Shown: positions 43,674-51,573 of the stretch, one piece after another
Layout of the letters: every line of letters begins with the position of its first letter
Position numbering within the stretch: the first letter of the stretch is position 1
From: Streptomyces griseus
GTDB lineage: Bacteria; Actinomycetota; Actinomycetes; Streptomycetales; Streptomycetaceae
Length of the DNA: 64,000 nucleotides
NCBI RefSeq assembly: GCF_001715295.1
Contig: NZ_MDKB01000001.1
Coordinates: forward strand, 1,110,866 to 1,174,865
Direction of reading: 5' to 3'
The notes under the pieces: generated by a model
What the model was told of the DNA's origin: nothing
What the model saw: only the letters and a program-made list of their open reading frames with translations
Database searches by the model: none
Made by a program: the position numbers and the translations under genes

Positions 43674-44639
43674 TTGAGCCGCACACTCCGCACTCTGATG
43701 GCAGCGCTCTGTGCTCTGCCGCTGGCGTTCGCCGCCGCGCCCTCCGCCCACGCCGCCGACCCCACCACCATGACCAACGGGTTCTACGCGGATCCCGACT
43801 CGAGCGCGAGCCGGTGGGCGGCCGCCAACCCCGGCGACGGCCGGGCCGCCGCGATCAACGCCTCCATCGCCAACACGCCCATGGCCCGGTGGTTCGGCTC
43901 CTGGAGCGGCGCCATCGGCACCGCGGCAGGCGCCTACGCCGGAGCGGCGGACGGCCGGGACAAGCTGCCCATCCTCGTCGCCTACAACATCTACAACCGT
44001 GACTACTGCGGTGGGCACTCCGCCGGCGGAGCCGCTTCGCCGTCCGCGTACGCCGACTGGATCGCCCGGTTCGCCGGTGGTATCGCGGCCCGCCCGGCCG
44101 TCGTCATCCTCGAACCGGACTCTCTCGGAGACTACGGCTGCATGACCCAGGCTCAGATCGACGAACGCGAGGCCATGCTCACCAACGCCCTCGTCGAGTT
44201 CAACCGCCAAGCTCCCAACACCTGGGTCTACATGGATGCAGGCAACCCGCGCTGGGTCGACGCGGCGACCATGGCCCGGCGTCTCCACGAAGCCGGCCTC
44301 CGGCAGGCCCACGGCTTCTCGCTCAACGTCTCCAACTACATCACCACCGCCGAGAACACGGCCTACGGCAACGCCGTCAACAATGAACTGGCCGCTCGCT
44401 ACGGCTACACCAAGCCGTTCGTCGTGGACACCAGCCGCAACGGCAACGGCACCAACGGCGAGTGGTGCAACCCCTCAGGCCGCCGCATCGGCACGCCCAC
44501 CCAGAAGGGCGGAGGCGCCGAGATGCTCCTGTGGATCAAGACTCCGGGCGAGTCCGACGGCAACTGCGGTGTCGGATCCGGATCCACGGCCGGCCAGTTC
44601 CTCCCCGAGGTCGCCTACAAGATGATCTACGGCTACTGA
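43674..44639 (+). CDS. Secreted GH6 endoglucanase
   Basis: This 321-residue cellulase has a signal peptide at residues 1-~27 (RTLRTLMAALCALPLAFAAA, cut after AHA). The catalytic domain follows directly: AYNIYNRDYCGGHSAGG, the catalytic-acid region VVILEPDSLGDYGC, WVYMDAGNPRWVDAATMARR, GFSLNVSNY, and FVVDTSRNGNG with EWCNPSGRRIG and LLWIKTPGESDGNC. It has no carbohydrate-binding module. The start is TTG 43674 with an upstream GAGG; ATG 43698 is a less likely alternative that would shorten the signal peptide. The adjacent CebR box predicts induction by cellobiose. Confidence 0.93.
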   Translation: MSRTLRTLMAALCALPLAFAAAPSAHAADPTTMTNGFYADPDSSASRWAAANPGDGRAAAINASIANTPMARWFGSWSGAIGTAAGAYAGAADGRDKLPILVAYNIYNRDYCGGHSAGGAASPSAYADWIARFAGGIAARPAVVILEPDSLGDYGCMTQAQIDEREAMLTNALVEFNRQAPNTWVYMDAGNPRWVDAATMARRLHEAGLRQAHGFSLNVSNYITTAENTAYGNAVNNELAARYGYTKPFVVDTSRNGNGTNGEWCNPSGRRIGTPTQKGGGAEMLLWIKTPGESDGNCGVGSGSTAGQFLPEVAYKMIYGY

Positions 44640-44739
44640 TCCGGGGAGTCCCGCCGCCCGCACGCCGCCGGCGGGGCGGACGTTCCCCCTGCTGCCTGAC
44701 CACTCACCGGCAGCCGACCACCTTGAGTCCCTCGCTGGG

Positions 44740-46497
44740 TCAGTTCCGCTTGAGTACGCCGCTCAGTCCGGCCGCCACGGCTGTGGTCAGCACCCAGCCT
44801 GCGCCGGCGAGCAGCCACGAGCAGTACAAGGCGCTGCCGGTGGGCAGCCACGCCTTCTGCTGTCCGAGGTCGACGATGGGCACCAGGACGTCGAGGGCGT
44901 AGGCGACCGGGTGGAATGCCGGGACCGAGGTGCCGGTGGCAGTCATGTGTGTCGGGTAGGCGTGGGAGAAGACGGCAGTACCGAGGGCGAGCAGAGCGAG
45001 CAGCCAAAGAGCTGCCAGCCAGGTCCGGTAGCCGTAGCCGACGGTCAGGTACAGCAGCCGGTCGAGCAGCCGCCCGGCCGGGTTGAGAGTACGGCGCCGT
45101 CGCCGCTGCTTGTGGATGGCCACGAGCCGGGCAGCGTCCTCCTGGCCGGCTCGGCGGTAGGCGGCGGCGAGCTGGTCATAGGGCTGCGGGGCGTAGCCGT
45201 GCTGCTGTCGCTCCAGCCAGTTCAGCCGGGTGCGCACCGGGACGCCGTCGTCGGTCAACGTCTGGTAGACGAGTCCGCGCAGGTCGAGATGGGCCGACCA
45301 CGTAGCGGGGTCGTCGTGGAGCGTGCCGATCTGTGCGTGACTGAGATCGACGAGCCCGTCCGGGGCACGCTCGGGCAGCAGGTACAGGGCCGCAGCGTTG
45401 AGCCGCTCGAAGTCCAGAGCGAGGCCCCCAGGATTGGCGAAGCCGGCCTCTCGTAGGTCCACCCGAGCGCCGACCCGGGCACCGTACAAGCTGAACTCGC
45501 CTCGGGCGGTGAAGCCGCGACGGCAGGAGATCTGTCGGTCGACGGTAAGCCAGCCGCCTTCCAGCGCGAATCCGTTCGGATTGTCGAGCTCGGCTCCGTC
45601 GAAAATGAGTGCACCGAGGTGCGCGCCCTGCAGGTCGATGCCGCCGCGTGCGGTGAAGCCGCCGCCGAGGTGCATCTTCTCTGTCACCTGCAGGCCGGAA
45701 GCGGTCACCGCCCAGTCCCCGGTACGGGTGAGGCGGGCTCCGGCAAGAGTGAGGGAACCGCCGATACGCGCGCCACACATCCGTACGGCACCTTCGGTGA
45801 CCAGTCCTTCGGCGAGCACGCTCTGCGCCATCTGCGACTGGTCGGCGGTCAAGGCGGTATCGCCCGGATTATCGATCCTCGCGCCCGTGAGAACAAGGTC
45901 TCCATGGATCTGTGCGCCGGGGAAGTGGACCGCGCCGCGGGCATGAAAACCGTCACCGAGGCGCACGTGATGACCAGCGGTGAGCCGCGCGGCGTCCAAG
46001 GCGATCGCACCGGGATTGTCGAGCCTCGCGCCGTCCAGACACAGCACGCCACCGATCCGGGCCCGGGCCACGTTGACCTGACCGCGAACAGTGAACCCCT
46101 GGTCCAACGAGAGGTCCGCGTCTATCTGCAGGTTCTCGGCGATCAGGTCGGGCAGGTGGCAGCCGGCCATGCGGATCAGGGGTGCGGCGGCATGGGTGAG
46201 GACAACCGGATCGTCCATCCAGCAGTCGGTCAGCAGCAGCCAACGGCCGAGCGTGGCCCCTTCCAAGTCCAGCAGGCCCGTTATGCGGGCACCGGCCAGG
46301 CGAAGCGGGGGGCGTGCCTCGGAGTCAGTCACGAGTCGGGCCACCAACTCGGCTCGGATCGTCCGCTCCGGCCCCCATGAGGCGCCGCGTCCCGGGTCAC
46401 ACGGAGTCTCGCTGCTCCGTAGGTCGGCAGTCAGTCCATGGGACGCTGCCTCCACCAATTGTTGTTCTGCCGGTGTGAGTTCCGCGACGCCGAGCAT
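44740..46497 (-). CDS. Membrane protein with pentapeptide-like beta repeats
   Basis: This 585-residue protein has a central region (residues ~75-400) of degenerate repeats of about 30 residues built on ARI-G-L-L-GA-L-NPG units, such as GDLVLTGARIDNPGDTALTA. This fits a right-handed beta-helix of the pentapeptide class. A basic stretch (KQRRRRRTLNPAGRLLDRLL) then leads into three C-terminal membrane helices, with DVLVPIVDLGQQKAW between the last two. Similar Streptomyces proteins are often named membrane-associated oxidoreductase, but I see no redox motif. ATG 46497 was chosen at the family-like start. Confidence 0.78.
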   Translation of the reverse strand: MLGVAELTPAEQQLVEAASHGLTADLRSSETPCDPGRGASWGPERTIRAELVARLVTDSEARPPLRLAGARITGLLDLEGATLGRWLLLTDCWMDDPVVLTHAAAPLIRMAGCHLPDLIAENLQIDADLSLDQGFTVRGQVNVARARIGGVLCLDGARLDNPGAIALDAARLTAGHHVRLGDGFHARGAVHFPGAQIHGDLVLTGARIDNPGDTALTADQSQMAQSVLAEGLVTEGAVRMCGARIGGSLTLAGARLTRTGDWAVTASGLQVTEKMHLGGGFTARGGIDLQGAHLGALIFDGAELDNPNGFALEGGWLTVDRQISCRRGFTARGEFSLYGARVGARVDLREAGFANPGGLALDFERLNAAALYLLPERAPDGLVDLSHAQIGTLHDDPATWSAHLDLRGLVYQTLTDDGVPVRTRLNWLERQQHGYAPQPYDQLAAAYRRAGQEDAARLVAIHKQRRRRRTLNPAGRLLDRLLYLTVGYGYRTWLAALWLLALLALGTAVFSHAYPTHMTATGTSVPAFHPVAYALDVLVPIVDLGQQKAWLPTGSALYCSWLLAGAGWVLTTAVAAGLSGVLKRN

Positions 46498-46605
46498 CGT
46501 CCCCCCGTGGAATCGGCTCCGAGCCTCCGGGAGTCTATCCGCCTGGGAAGGACGTGCACCAGGAGTCAGGGGATCGACCGCCACTCCGGCTCAGTGACCC
46601 CACTC

Positions 46606-46640
46606 GTGAACTGGCCGGCGTCGGCACCACACCAGTTCAC
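46606..46640. promoter_or_regulatory. Inverted repeat upstream of the membrane-protein gene
   Basis: GTGAACTGG (46606-46614) and CCAGTTCAC (46632-46640) form perfect 9-bp arms separated by 17 nt, about 110 nt upstream of the ATG at 46497. It is a possible binding site for a dimeric regulator. Confidence 0.5.
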
Positions 46641-46701
46641 AGCGACCTCGAGGGCTGCGGCCCCGCCCCGACTGCCGCGGTCCGGCTGCGCCGTTCGGTC
46701 C

Positions 46702-46743
46702 GTGCCGGTGCCCCGGCGGTGTCACCGTCCGGGCACCCGGCAC
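46702..46743 (-). terminator. Hairpin after the phosphopantetheinyl transferase gene
   Basis: GTGCCGGTGCCC (46702-46713) and GGGCACCCGGCAC (46731-46743) pair almost completely (one bulge) around a 17-nt loop, 18 nt past the stop on the minus strand. It probably ends the peptide-cluster operon. Confidence 0.55.
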
Positions 46744-46760
46744 GAGGCCGGGAGGGCCGG

Positions 46761-47528
46761 TCAGCGGGGGCGGGCGCCGAAGTCCCCGCACCGGACCGCC
46801 ACCGCGGCCCGGTGACCGTCGGGGACGGAGACGTCGGCCACCTGCCATCCGGACGGGGCGGCCGGTGCCTCCCCGGCGCCGACGTACTCGGTCGAGGGGT
46901 CCGCACCCAGGCCGATGCCGAGCCCCTTCAGGCAGGCCTCCTTCCTGGTCCACACCCGGGCGAACGCCGCCGGGCGCAGGCCGGGGTCGAGGGCGGCGAG
47001 TTCCGCCGACTCCGCCGGGTGGAGAACGTCGGCCGCCTCGACGAGGGTCTGTGCGGCGGGCACCGGTTCGACGTCCACGCCGACCGGGCCGGCGGCGACG
47101 GCGATGAGGCTGAGCCCCTCGCAGTGCGAGAGCGAGAAGTGCAGGTGCCCGTCGGGCAGTACGGGCCGCCCGTGCGGCCGGCCGCAGCACGGGCACGGAG
47201 CTCGTGCCATCGAGACGGTCCTGGGCGCGATGCCCAGGTGGTTGCCGAGCACCCGGCGCAGGCCGACATGGGCGCACAGATACGTGGCGCGGTCGCCGGG
47301 ACGGCGGAACTCCTCCGCACGGGCCAGCTCCGAGGGATCCAGGACGAGCGGGGCGTACCGCGTCGCGCTCTCCTCGTGCGCGGCCGTGGCGACCAGCCAG
47401 AGCTGTGCGCCGCGGGGTCCCGGTCCGGGAGCGGTCGGTGGGGGCAGCGCCGCGGGCAGCGGCGGGAGCGCGGCCGGCAGGAGAAGACGGCCGAGGACGG
47501 GCGGGGGACTGGATTCCAGCAGGGACAT
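46761..47528 (-). CDS. Sfp-type 4'-phosphopantetheinyl transferase
   Basis: This 255-residue Sfp-type enzyme attaches the phosphopantetheine arm of CoA to carrier-domain serines. Its motifs are LHFSLSHCEG (core 1), GVDVEP (Mg2+ ligands Asp and Glu) and FARVWTRKEACLKGLGIGLG (WxxKEAxxK core). A CPCCGRPHGRPVLPDG insert precedes core 1, as in EntD/Sfp actinobacterial homologues. It is last in the operon, 7 nt after the MFS gene, and most likely activates the carrier domains of the synthetases in this cluster. Confidence 0.95.
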   Translation of the reverse strand: MSLLESSPPPVLGRLLLPAALPPLPAALPPPTAPGPGPRGAQLWLVATAAHEESATRYAPLVLDPSELARAEEFRRPGDRATYLCAHVGLRRVLGNHLGIAPRTVSMARAPCPCCGRPHGRPVLPDGHLHFSLSHCEGLSLIAVAAGPVGVDVEPVPAAQTLVEAADVLHPAESAELAALDPGLRPAAFARVWTRKEACLKGLGIGLGADPSTEYVGAGEAPAAPSGWQVADVSVPDGHRAAVAVRCGDFGARPR

Positions 47529-47535
47529 GTATGCC

Positions 47536-48825
47536 TCACACGGCTGTGGCGGCGGGCTCGGCGGTGCCGGACGGCTCCGTCGTGCCGGGGGACTTCCGTG
47601 TCACCGGGGAGCGCATGGCAAGGGCGGCGGCCACGGGCGAGCACAGGGCGACGGCCGCGCAGAGCAGCCAGGTGCCGGTCACCCCCAAGGGCGCGGAGAT
47701 CGAGCTGAAGAAGGCGAGCGAGAGGGGCGCGGCGCCGATGCCGGAGAGGGCGAAGGTGGACATCGCGGCGCCCAGCCGGCCCTCGGGTACGGCCTGTTGG
47801 TACGCCGTGACCAGGGCCGGACCGTTCAGCCCCGAGAAGAGACCGACGGCGCACGCCGCCACGGCCAGGAGAGTCGGGGAGGGCGCCAGCGCCATGGATC
47901 CCAGGCCGATGGCGAGCCCGGTGCCGGTGACCACGAGCTTGACCGGTACGGGGATGCGATGGGCCAGGGCAGCGCCCGCCGCCGCCGACGCCAGGGCACC
48001 GGCGCTGAACGCCGTCAGGGCCGCCGCGACCGAGCCGATGCCCCACCCCTCGCCGGAGGCGCGCAGGGGCAGGGCGACCTCGGCCGGCCACAGGAAGGCG
48101 AAGTCCATGCAGAAGCAGGCGACGAACATCCAGCGCAGCCGGGGGTGGGCGCCCAGCAGCAGAAGACCGTCGCCGGAACGCCGGAACAGTGAGGCCTTCG
48201 CCCCCGTGCCGCTCTCGCGGCGGGACATGCCGTGAGTGACGTGGAAGGCGCAGACCAGCCAGAGGGCGCATCCCGCCGCCGACACGAGCATGACGTGGGA
48301 CAGGCTGCCCGCCACCACCAGCCAGGCTCCCAGTGGGGACCCGGCGATCGGCGCCAGCCGCAGCACCATCGCGAAGAGGGAGTTGGCGCGGCCCAGGTGC
48401 TCCGGAGGGGCCAGGCGGGTCAGCAGGACGCCGGAGGCGGGGCCGGTGAGGCCGAGCAGGGAGCCCTCCACCACGGCGACGGCGATCAGAGGCCAGAGAC
48501 TGTCGGCGCCCGCGGCGACGAGAGCGCCGACGGCGAGCACGACGAGCCGGGTGGCGGTGGCCCGCAGCAGGACGGTGCGCGGGCCGAGGCTGTCGGCCAG
48601 AGCACCGCCGAACAGCAGCATCAGGGCGCGCGGCAGAGTGGAGGCGAGGATCACGAGTGTCACGGCGCCCCGGCCGCCGAGCTGGACCGCGGTCCAGCTC
48701 ATGGCGATGAGGAGGGCGAAGCTTCCGCACTGGACGGCGGCCTGGCCGGTGACGAAGCTGCCGATGCGCCGCCAGTCCGGGGCGGGCTCCGCCTCGGGCG
48801 ACGGGGCGGAGGGATACGTTGTCAT
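47536..48825 (-). CDS. MFS transporter (putative peptide exporter)
   Basis: This 429-residue major facilitator has about 11-12 helices. It has the inter-helix 2-3 signature in the form GGALADSLGPRTVLL, and PPEHLGRANSLFAMVLRLAP in the helix 4-5 region, typical of the MFS_3/EntS-like group that exports siderophores and peptides. The C-terminal tail is hydrophilic and Thr/Pro-rich. It sits between the biosynthetic genes and the phosphopantetheinyl transferase, so export of the cluster product is the likely job (inference). Confidence 0.9.
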   Translation of the reverse strand: MTTYPSAPSPEAEPAPDWRRIGSFVTGQAAVQCGSFALLIAMSWTAVQLGGRGAVTLVILASTLPRALMLLFGGALADSLGPRTVLLRATATRLVVLAVGALVAAGADSLWPLIAVAVVEGSLLGLTGPASGVLLTRLAPPEHLGRANSLFAMVLRLAPIAGSPLGAWLVVAGSLSHVMLVSAAGCALWLVCAFHVTHGMSRRESGTGAKASLFRRSGDGLLLLGAHPRLRWMFVACFCMDFAFLWPAEVALPLRASGEGWGIGSVAAALTAFSAGALASAAAGAALAHRIPVPVKLVVTGTGLAIGLGSMALAPSPTLLAVAACAVGLFSGLNGPALVTAYQQAVPEGRLGAAMSTFALSGIGAAPLSLAFFSSISAPLGVTGTWLLCAAVALCSPVAAALAMRSPVTRKSPGTTEPSGTAEPAATAV

Positions 48826-48872
48826 GGGGACGGCTTCCTGAGGGAGGGCTCGGAGCGGACGGGGCTGACGGT

Positions 48873-49211
48873 TCAGCGGGGGCGCCGGGTTGCGCGTACG
48901 GTGACGCCGGTGTCGTCCCCGCGCAGGGTGGCGGTGACGGCCAGGGCGGCGGCACGGCCCGCGGCACGGTGCAGGGTCCGGTGGCCGCGTGCGCCGGCGG
49001 TACGCAGCTCCAGGTGGCCGCCGAGGTAGCCCCGGCCCACCTCGGCGAGCGTGCGCTCGGCGGCGCGGCGGGCCGTGTCGAGCAGGGTGTCCCGGCCTTC
49101 CGTGTCCCCTGCTCCGTCATCGGCGGGGGCGACCGTGACGCCGGGCGACTCCCGCACCTGGAACCTGGCCTGGACGGTGCGGCCGCGAGGCCGGTGCGGC
49201 CGCGCGGTCAC
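48873..49211 (-). CDS. Unknown 112-residue protein in the methylaspartate operon
   Basis: I do not recognise a family. The protein is basic at both ends (N-terminal ARPHRPRGRTVQARFQV, C-terminal TVRATRRPR) with a central helix DTARRAAERTLAEVG and predicted beta strands (HLELRTAGA, AALAVTATLRGDDTGVTVRA), giving a compact alpha/beta fold of ~100 residues. GTG 49211 overlaps the stop of the glutamate-synthase-like gene by 4 nt, so the two are coupled and may form a complex. There is no cysteine-rich or nucleotide motif. Confidence 0.7.
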   Translation of the reverse strand: MTARPHRPRGRTVQARFQVRESPGVTVAPADDGAGDTEGRDTLLDTARRAAERTLAEVGRGYLGGHLELRTAGARGHRTLHRAAGRAAALAVTATLRGDDTGVTVRATRRPR

Positions 49212-50503
49212 GCCGCCGCTCCGGCGGCTGCCTGCCCGGGGGCGAGGGACGCCCGTTCGTCGAAGGGGCCGTCGGGCCACCACAGGTCCTCGCGGTCCAG
49301 CGCGGTGACGGCGTACTTGCCGAGGGCGCTGACCAGCAGACGCAGTTCGAGCGCGATACTCTCGACGAGGCGTTCCAGACCGTGTCCGGGGTCCTCGTCG
49401 ACGGCGATCAGGGCGGCGCGGCCCAGGCCGGCGGCCCGCGCCCCGAGGGCCAGGGCCCGCAGCACGCGTCCGCCCTCCCATACGCCTCCGGAGGTGAGCA
49501 GGCAGCCACCGGGACGGCCGATCCGGCGCAGGCACTCGGAGAGCGGCAGCCCGACCTGGTCCAGGAAGACCCGCGGGGCCCAGCCGGTGCCGCCCTCGGC
49601 ACCGTCCACGGTCACGGCGTCGGCTCCGGCGGCCCAGGCGACACGTGCGGCGTCCCCGATGTCGCGTCCGGGGTGGAACTTCACCCAGGTACGGGCCCTG
49701 GGGAAGTTGTTCCGCATGAAACGCAGCTGCTGGCGCAGGATCTCCTCGGTGAAGGTGCCGGGCGTGGCGCAGCGCAGCCGGCGGTCGTCCTCCTCGCCGA
49801 ACACCTCGGCGACCGTGAACCGGTCCGCCAGCTGTTCCGCCTCCGCGCCCGCGACGACGGTCATGCCGCCGAGGCCGGGCTTGGCGCCCTGACCGATCTT
49901 CAACTCGAAGGCCAGCCGACCGGATTCGAGCAGCGGGCGGGTGGCGGGGTCGCTGTAGAGGAGGTTCCAGACCTCGGAGTCGGCGTCCTCGGTGGACTGC
50001 TGGACGACGATCCCGCCGACGCCTTCGGGCGCGGCGCCGAGGTAGGCATCGACGCGGTCGAGCAGCGCGGAGCGGGTGGCCTCCCCGCCGCGCCGGTAGC
50101 CGTGGACGGGCACCATGTTCTCCCCGATGACCATGGGGATGCCGAGCCGGCCGGCCTGGCGCGAGGCGTGGACGGCGAGGTCGCCGCTGCCCGCGCGGGT
50201 GGAACCGAACGCGGACAGGTACAGCGGCAGCGAGGCGCTGAAGCCGCCGGTCCGGGTGGTCAGGTCGACGTCGCCGGGCTCGGGCTCGCGGGCGAGGTCG
50301 ATGAGCTTCTCGAGCCGTTCGGGCATGAAGACGGGCGGGGCGATACGGGCCCGGTCCAGGGCGTCTCCGCCGGCGTGGGCAGCGCCGGGACCGAAGAGCT
50401 CGGCGCCGTAGGAAGCGGGATCCGGGAAGACCTCGGCGGTGCCGCGCCGGGCACGGGCGCGGATCTCCGGTTCCGGGAAGCCGGGTGCGGTCAGGGCGCT
50501 CAC
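49208..50503 (-). CDS. Glutamate-synthase-like FMN-binding protein
   Basis: This 431-residue protein corresponds to the FMN-binding TIM barrel (GltB domain 2) of glutamate synthase. Landmarks are LARIAPPVFMPERLEKLIDL-type N-terminal sequence, ELKIGQGAKPGLGG (the GQGAKPGxGG motif), WVKFHPGRDIG, ADAVTVDGAEGGTGWAPRVF (phosphate-binding) and LTSGGVWEGGRVLRALALGA. The glutaminase domain and the C-terminal beta-helix are absent, and the CxxC-type 3Fe-4S cysteines of standard GltB are not evident. GTG 50503 overlaps the preceding gene by 4 nt. Placed in a glutamate mutase operon, it may aminate a 2-oxo acid or supply ammonia. Confidence 0.85.
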   Translation of the reverse strand: MSALTAPGFPEPEIRARARRGTAEVFPDPASYGAELFGPGAAHAGGDALDRARIAPPVFMPERLEKLIDLAREPEPGDVDLTTRTGGFSASLPLYLSAFGSTRAGSGDLAVHASRQAGRLGIPMVIGENMVPVHGYRRGGEATRSALLDRVDAYLGAAPEGVGGIVVQQSTEDADSEVWNLLYSDPATRPLLESGRLAFELKIGQGAKPGLGGMTVVAGAEAEQLADRFTVAEVFGEEDDRRLRCATPGTFTEEILRQQLRFMRNNFPRARTWVKFHPGRDIGDAARVAWAAGADAVTVDGAEGGTGWAPRVFLDQVGLPLSECLRRIGRPGGCLLTSGGVWEGGRVLRALALGARAAGLGRAALIAVDEDPGHGLERLVESIALELRLLVSALGKYAVTALDREDLWWPDGPFDERASLAPGQAAAGAAA

Positions 50504-51504
50504 GGGGCCACCACCCCGGGGAGCTTCGGGTAGGCGCTGACCTGCCACAGGGAGTCGAGGCCGGTGAGGAAGCGGACCAGGCGCTGGAGACCCATGCCGA
50601 ACCCGGCGCTGGCCGGGATGCCCTCGCGCGCCTCCTTGAGGTACCAGGCGTACTTGGCGGGGTTCTCCCCGCTCTCGCGCATACGTGTGACGATGGTCGC
50701 GTAGTCCGACTCGCGCTCGCTGCCGGAGACCAGCTCGCCGTAGCCGTGCGGGGCGATGAGGTCGAAGTTGCGCAGCACCCCGGGGCGGTCGGGGTCCTCA
50801 CGGTCGTAGAAGCCCCGCGAGCCCTTGGGGTAGTCGTTGATGAAGAAGGGGCGGTCGCTCTCCAGGGAGAGGAGCCGTTCGCCGGCCCAGTCGATCTCGC
50901 TGTCCGGGCTCTGCGGGTGACCGGCGCCGAGGAGGCGGGAGACGGCCTCCTGATGGGTGCACACGTCGTACTTGCCGCTGCGGACGTCCGTGAGGTCGGC
51001 CTCCTGACGCCCCAGTTCGGTCAGGAGGTCGGGGACGGCCGTCCACACGTGCTCGACGACGTGGGTGAGCAGTCCGGCGGCCACCTCCTGGGCGTCCTCG
51101 CGCCGGGCGCCGGCGATCTCGACGTCGATCTGGTGGAACTCCACCAGGTGGCGTCCGGTGGTGGCGGTCTCCTCCGGCTCCACGCGTACGTTGGGCGCGA
51201 TGTAGAAGAGCTTCGGGAAGCCGCGCAGGGACGCCTGCTTGTAGAGGATGGCGCTGGTCATCAGCTTGTAGGGGCGGCCGTAGTAGTCGACGTCCAGGGC
51301 CTTGGCGCCCCGGCCGCCCGGATCGGTGACGGGGCCGACGAGCGGGGGCAGCAGCTCGGTGAAGCCGGCCTGGCGCAGATGGTCGCGAGCCGCCTGCATG
51401 GCCTCCTGCTGGACGAGCATGGCGGCGCGCAGCTGCGGGGAACGCAGGTGTTCACCGAGCGGGGGCGGCAGGGTGGGGCCGGTGGGCTGCCGGGCGTGGT
51501 CCAT
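50500..51504 (-). CDS. Class II Asp/AsnRS-like ligase without anticodon domain
   Basis: This 334-residue protein matches only the catalytic core of aspartyl/asparaginyl-tRNA synthetases. PYKLMTSAILYKQASLRGFP is the substrate loop, NVRVEPEETATTGRHLVEFH-QIDVEIAG (split) is motif 2 with its Arg and the RHLxEF signature, and GFGMGLQRLVRFLTG is motif 3. The N-terminal OB-fold that binds the anticodon is absent. Such cores can act as asparagine synthetase (archaeal AS-AR type), or, by analogy with SerRS-like aa:CP ligases, load carrier proteins. It follows glmE by 69 nt after AGGAG. The reaction is open. Confidence 0.85.
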   Translation of the reverse strand: MDHARQPTGPTLPPPLGEHLRSPQLRAAMLVQQEAMQAARDHLRQAGFTELLPPLVGPVTDPGGRGAKALDVDYYGRPYKLMTSAILYKQASLRGFPKLFYIAPNVRVEPEETATTGRHLVEFHQIDVEIAGARREDAQEVAAGLLTHVVEHVWTAVPDLLTELGRQEADLTDVRSGKYDVCTHQEAVSRLLGAGHPQSPDSEIDWAGERLLSLESDRPFFINDYPKGSRGFYDREDPDRPGVLRNFDLIAPHGYGELVSGSERESDYATIVTRMRESGENPAKYAWYLKEAREGIPASAGFGMGLQRLVRFLTGLDSLWQVSAYPKLPGVVAP

Positions 51505-51573
51505 GGTGGGGCTCCTGTTCGTGGGCGGGGCGAGGGGGGCGAGGCCGCGGTGCGGTCGCGGAGCGGCCGGCGG

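Noticed and set aside
50500..51504. Ordinary housekeeping asparaginyl- or aspartyl-tRNA synthetase
   Set aside because: The protein is 334 residues, lacks the N-terminal anticodon-binding domain and is embedded in a biosynthetic operon.
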